A stretch of DNA of 17,645 bases, taken from the NCBI GenBank assembly GCA_045596905.1, contig JAZODG010000043.1:1-17645 (forward strand). Reading direction: 5' to 3'. This document shows positions 15,436-17,645 of this stretch, in pieces (positions within the stretch are counted from its first letter, which is position 1; the number at the start of each line of letters is the position of its first letter). The position numbers were made by a program, and so were the translations under genes. Source of the DNA: RGIG1681 sp045596905. Its GTDB lineage: Bacteria > Bacillota > Clostridia > Christensenellales > UBA1242. The notes below the pieces were generated by a model. The model was not told the origin of the DNA, made no database searches, and was given only the letters and a program-made list of their open reading frames with translations.

Positions 15436-17276
15436 AATTCATCTACCTTTTTATTTTTTAATTTTGAGTTTACACTTATAAGTTCATCTCTAATTTCTTT
15501 CTTTTTTATATTATCTATCTCATCATCATAACTTTCAGTTAATTCTTTAAGCTTGATTTCAAGATAGTTTTTATAAATTACCCAAAGGCAATCCATATAA
15601 TATTTCTTTTCATTTTGTTCATCTTCGGCAGAAATTGCTTGATAATTAACAAGTTCTGCAATAACACTCTGCTTTTCACCATCATATTCTTCATATAATG
15701 TCTCAATAACATTTTTCTCAGGGTGCTTTTCTTTTAGGTCACACACAATTCTATAAATTTCACGTCTGTTTCCTGAAAATAAATGCGTTTGATCGTTTTT
15801 GAAGAAAGCATATGGTCTGTTATGAATAAGTGCCGATATAACATATTTTTCAGCCTTAACAACCTGTTGACTCAATGTTTCTTCATCAACACCATCATCT
15901 TTAATCTCAACTTTAGTGCTTCCATTAAACTTTGTTTTGATTTCGTCTAGTATTGGCTTACCTTCAAGCTTCTTTGCAAGCTCTCTTTTAATGAAGTCAA
16001 CATTGGTTGAAGCAATCTCACCAACCATTCCAGTATAAAGCTCTCTTTCAACACTACTTGAAAGCGTCGCAAGTGTCTCAATGGCTTCATTCAAATATTT
16101 AACTCTTCCATCAACACTTGATATATCATGCTTTTGTTTAATATATTTGAGCTTAAACTCAACAAGTGGCAAAGCTTCATCAAGAAGTTTCTGATAACCT
16201 TCTCTGCCGTAGGTTTTGATGACATCATCTGGGTCATATTTATCTGGAAGCTGAACAACCATAACGTCAAGACCATTTTCTCTCAAAATATCAAGTCCAC
16301 GAAGTGTTGCATTTTGACCAGCAGAATCACCATCATAACAAATATAAACCTTATTTGCGAACCTTTTAATAAGTTTCGCCTGACTCTGAGTGAGAGCTGT
16401 TCCCATACTTGCAACAGTCATCGTAAATCCTGCTTTATGAAGTGAAATGGTATCCATATACCCTTCAACAACAATCACATAAGGAATCGGACCTTGCTGT
16501 CTTTGTTTCTTTAAGTAGTTAACAGCATAAAGCGTGTTTCTTTTATTAAAAAGTTCTGTTTCAGCAGTGTTTAAATATTTTGCAAAGTCAGGTTTAGCTT
16601 CAAGAGTTCTTCCACCAAACGCAATAACGTTTCCGTAAATATCAATGATTGGAAATATCAACCTATTTGCAACTGGGTCATAAAGTCTTCCGTCTTTTTG
16701 TTTTGCAACCCCACAAGCCAAAAGTTCTTCATTTGAATAACCCTTGCTTTTCAAAAAATCTATAAGGTCATTATATCCATCAGCATAGCCAATGCCAAAT
16801 CGTCTAGCAACTGCACCTTCAAGTTGTCTTTTCTTCATATATTCAAGCGCTGGCACAGCTGAACTTTTTGAAAGGTTCTCAACATAATGATTTGCCGTTT
16901 CTTTCATCAGTGAAACAAGTCTATCTTTTCTCTTTTTTGCTTTTGCAATATCTTCACTATTATTATTTCCTTCAAAGTTTTCAGGAACTTCCATATTAGC
17001 CCAAGATGCCAAAAGTTTTATTGCTTCAACAAATGAAAGCGACTCAATCTGCATAACAAACTTGATAACATCTCCGCCAACATGACAGCCATAACAATAA
17101 AACATATTGTCAATGTCATTTATTGATAACGACGGAGTTTTTTCACCATGAAAAGGACATCTACACCAATAGTATCTGCCTTTTCTTTCCAAATTAACAT
17201 ATTTTGAAAAAACAGAGACGATATCATTCTTTTGTTTAAGTTCTGATTTAAAGTCTTCAAAAGAATTATTACTCAT
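15432..17276 (-). CDS. dnaG: DNA primase
   Basis: 614 residues, close to the usual 590-650. It makes the RNA primers for leading- and lagging-strand synthesis at the fork and works with the replicative helicase. The N-terminal CHC2 zinc finger has ligands C40, H43, C61 and C64 (CPFHGEKTPS, FYCYGCHVGG). The polymerase core has FGGRTL (220-225) and KYLNT (233-237). The Toprim domain has EGYMD (271-275), MGTALT (291-296) and YDGDSAG (314-320), with acidic metal ligands in place. Residues about 440-614 are less conserved and helical, as expected for the helicase-binding domain. AAGGAG (17288-17283) lies six bases before the ATG and fixes the start. First gene of the operon; its stop overlaps the rpoD ATG. 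Intact. Confidence 0.97.
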   Translation of the reverse strand: MSNNSFEDFKSELKQKNDIVSVFSKYVNLERKGRYYWCRCPFHGEKTPSLSINDIDNMFYCYGCHVGGDVIKFVMQIESLSFVEAIKLLASWANMEVPENFEGNNNSEDIAKAKKRKDRLVSLMKETANHYVENLSKSSAVPALEYMKKRQLEGAVARRFGIGYADGYNDLIDFLKSKGYSNEELLACGVAKQKDGRLYDPVANRLIFPIIDIYGNVIAFGGRTLEAKPDFAKYLNTAETELFNKRNTLYAVNYLKKQRQQGPIPYVIVVEGYMDTISLHKAGFTMTVASMGTALTQSQAKLIKRFANKVYICYDGDSAGQNATLRGLDILRENGLDVMVVQLPDKYDPDDVIKTYGREGYQKLLDEALPLVEFKLKYIKQKHDISSVDGRVKYLNEAIETLATLSSSVERELYTGMVGEIASTNVDFIKRELAKKLEGKPILDEIKTKFNGSTKVEIKDDGVDEETLSQQVVKAEKYVISALIHNRPYAFFKNDQTHLFSGNRREIYRIVCDLKEKHPEKNVIETLYEEYDGEKQSVIAELVNYQAISAEDEQNEKKYYMDCLWVIYKNYLEIKLKELTESYDDEIDNIKKKEIRDELISVNSKLKNKKVDEL

Positions 17277-17282
17277 TATCGT

Positions 17283-17288
17283 CTCCTT
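17283..17288 (-). promoter_or_regulatory. Ribosome binding site of dnaG
   Basis: AAGGAG with a six-base spacer to the ATG at 17276. It is an almost ideal site and supports this start. Confidence 0.85.
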
Positions 17289-17296
17289 GTGAATAT

Positions 17297-17302
17297 ATTA
17301 TA
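17297..17302 (-). promoter_or_regulatory. Candidate -10 element upstream of the dnaG operon
   Basis: A perfect TATAAT on the minus strand in the 129 bp gap before dnaG. No good -35 hexamer is seen at 16-18 bp (ATATGT at 17 bp), and the implied leader would be only about 13 nt. It may be a weak or activator-dependent promoter, or the true promoter may lie elsewhere in this gap. Confidence 0.4.
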
Positions 17303-17352
17303 CAAAATTGCATACAATAACATATTTCGTAATTATTTCTCAATTCCCTTTT

Positions 17353-17387
17353 AAAAATAAAAAAATGCACAAAAATTTGTGCATTTT
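17353..17387 (-). terminator. Rho-independent terminator of the gene at the right edge
   Basis: An inverted repeat with 12 bp arms, AAAATGCACAAA (17362-17373) and TTTGTGCATTTT (17376-17387), is followed on the minus strand by a T-rich run (17365-17353). It separates the right-edge gene from dnaG. The stem is AT-rich and may work in both directions. Confidence 0.8.
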
Positions 17388-17405
17388 AACAATTTAATTT
17401 ATATC

Positions 17406-17645
17406 TTATGCAAAAAAGTCAGTTATTTCAACAATTGAACCATCAACAACTTCTTTGTTAGAATCAATGGTAAAAATGAAATATCTTTCTTCAGTATAAA
17501 TATAATATGTGTAGACTCCAGTAATCATTTCAAATGTATAAGCAAGTTCAATTGAAATATTGCCTTCTAATACACATGAATAGTCATCAGTGTCAGCAAT
17601 CAAATAATGAATCTTGTTTGTAAATGGACTTGAGATTAAAGCACT
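17406..17645 (-). CDS. C-terminal fragment of an unrecognised protein (5' end beyond window)
   Basis: At least 79 codons, open to the right edge, with the stop at 17406-17408. An internal TTG at 17603 could be read as a start, but the frame continues upstream without a stop (through ALISSPFTNKIHYL) and no good ribosome binding site precedes it, so this is the tail of a longer gene. The visible part is rich in Y, I, T, D and E, with alternating beta-like strands (YTFEMITGVYTYYIYTEE, RYFIFTIDSNKEVVDG), and ends in ITDFFA. It has no Cys cluster or membrane segment. I do not recognise the family. The composition would suit a small beta-sheet or secreted domain, but that is a guess. Confidence 0.65.
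   Translation of the reverse strand, partial: SALISSPFTNKIHYLIADTDDYSCVLEGNISIELAYTFEMITGVYTYYIYTEERYFIFTIDSNKEVVDGSIVEITDFFA

Noticed and set aside
15004..16445. Plus-strand ORFs antisense to rpoD and dnaG, and minus-strand shadows at 13085-13348, 14607-14975 and 16091-16276
   Set aside because: They overlap strongly conserved dnaG, rpoD and zinc-ribbon coding sequence; sequences are low in complexity (F, S, K, N-rich) without domains.
17406..17603. Complete 65-codon gene starting at TTG 17603
   Set aside because: The frame continues upstream without a stop to the window edge and there is no ribosome binding site, so it is the end of a longer gene.

Overview
The window is a stretch of AT-rich bacterial chromosome in which every supported gene lies on the minus strand. 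The low GC, A/T-ending codons, AAGGAG-type ribosome binding sites, a dnaG-rpoD-trmK gene order and a BspA/InlB-like lipoprotein all point to a low-GC member of the Bacillota, probably an uncultured, gut- or host-associated Clostridia- or Mollicutes-like lineage. That placement is inference. Stop codons TGA, TAA and TAG are all used, and tryptophan is encoded by TGG, so the standard bacterial code applies and not the Mycoplasma code.

Right part (17645 to 12934). The window opens with the C-terminal end of an unrecognised gene, closed by a strong terminator. A compact macromolecular-synthesis operon follows: dnaG (primase), rpoD/sigA (primary sigma factor, ATGA overlap with dnaG), trmK (tRNA m1A22 methyltransferase, 1 nt after rpoD) and a coiled-coil C4 zinc-ribbon protein (3 nt after trmK). 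A Rho-independent terminator overlapping the last stop codon ends the operon. These genes are housekeeping and all look intact.

Middle (12933 to 12771). This is an AT-rich intergenic region with a good sigma-A-type promoter and ribosome binding site for the next gene.

Left part (12770 to 1). A single uninterrupted reading frame of at least 4,256 codons runs off the left edge. It encodes a giant predicted lipoprotein. In order it has a signal peptide with a lipobox Cys at residue 28, an approximately 520-residue beta-rich region that may be a propeller, an Ig-like stretch, about a dozen InlB/Flg_new-type beta-grasp repeats, and then roughly 45 BspA-type leucine-rich repeats (LRR_5). The LRR region is cut into at least five blocks by recurring linker modules and ends, at the window edge, in a near-identical tandem duplication of about 159 residues. 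The missing C-terminus lies outside the window. This gene is easy to miss because no start-to-stop ORF closes inside the window; only shadow frames of it do.

The operon supplies replication priming, transcription initiation and tRNA modification. The giant protein is a separately transcribed surface protein, probably for adhesion or surface binding. I see no tRNA, rRNA, CRISPR array, insertion sequence, phage gene or defence system in the window.
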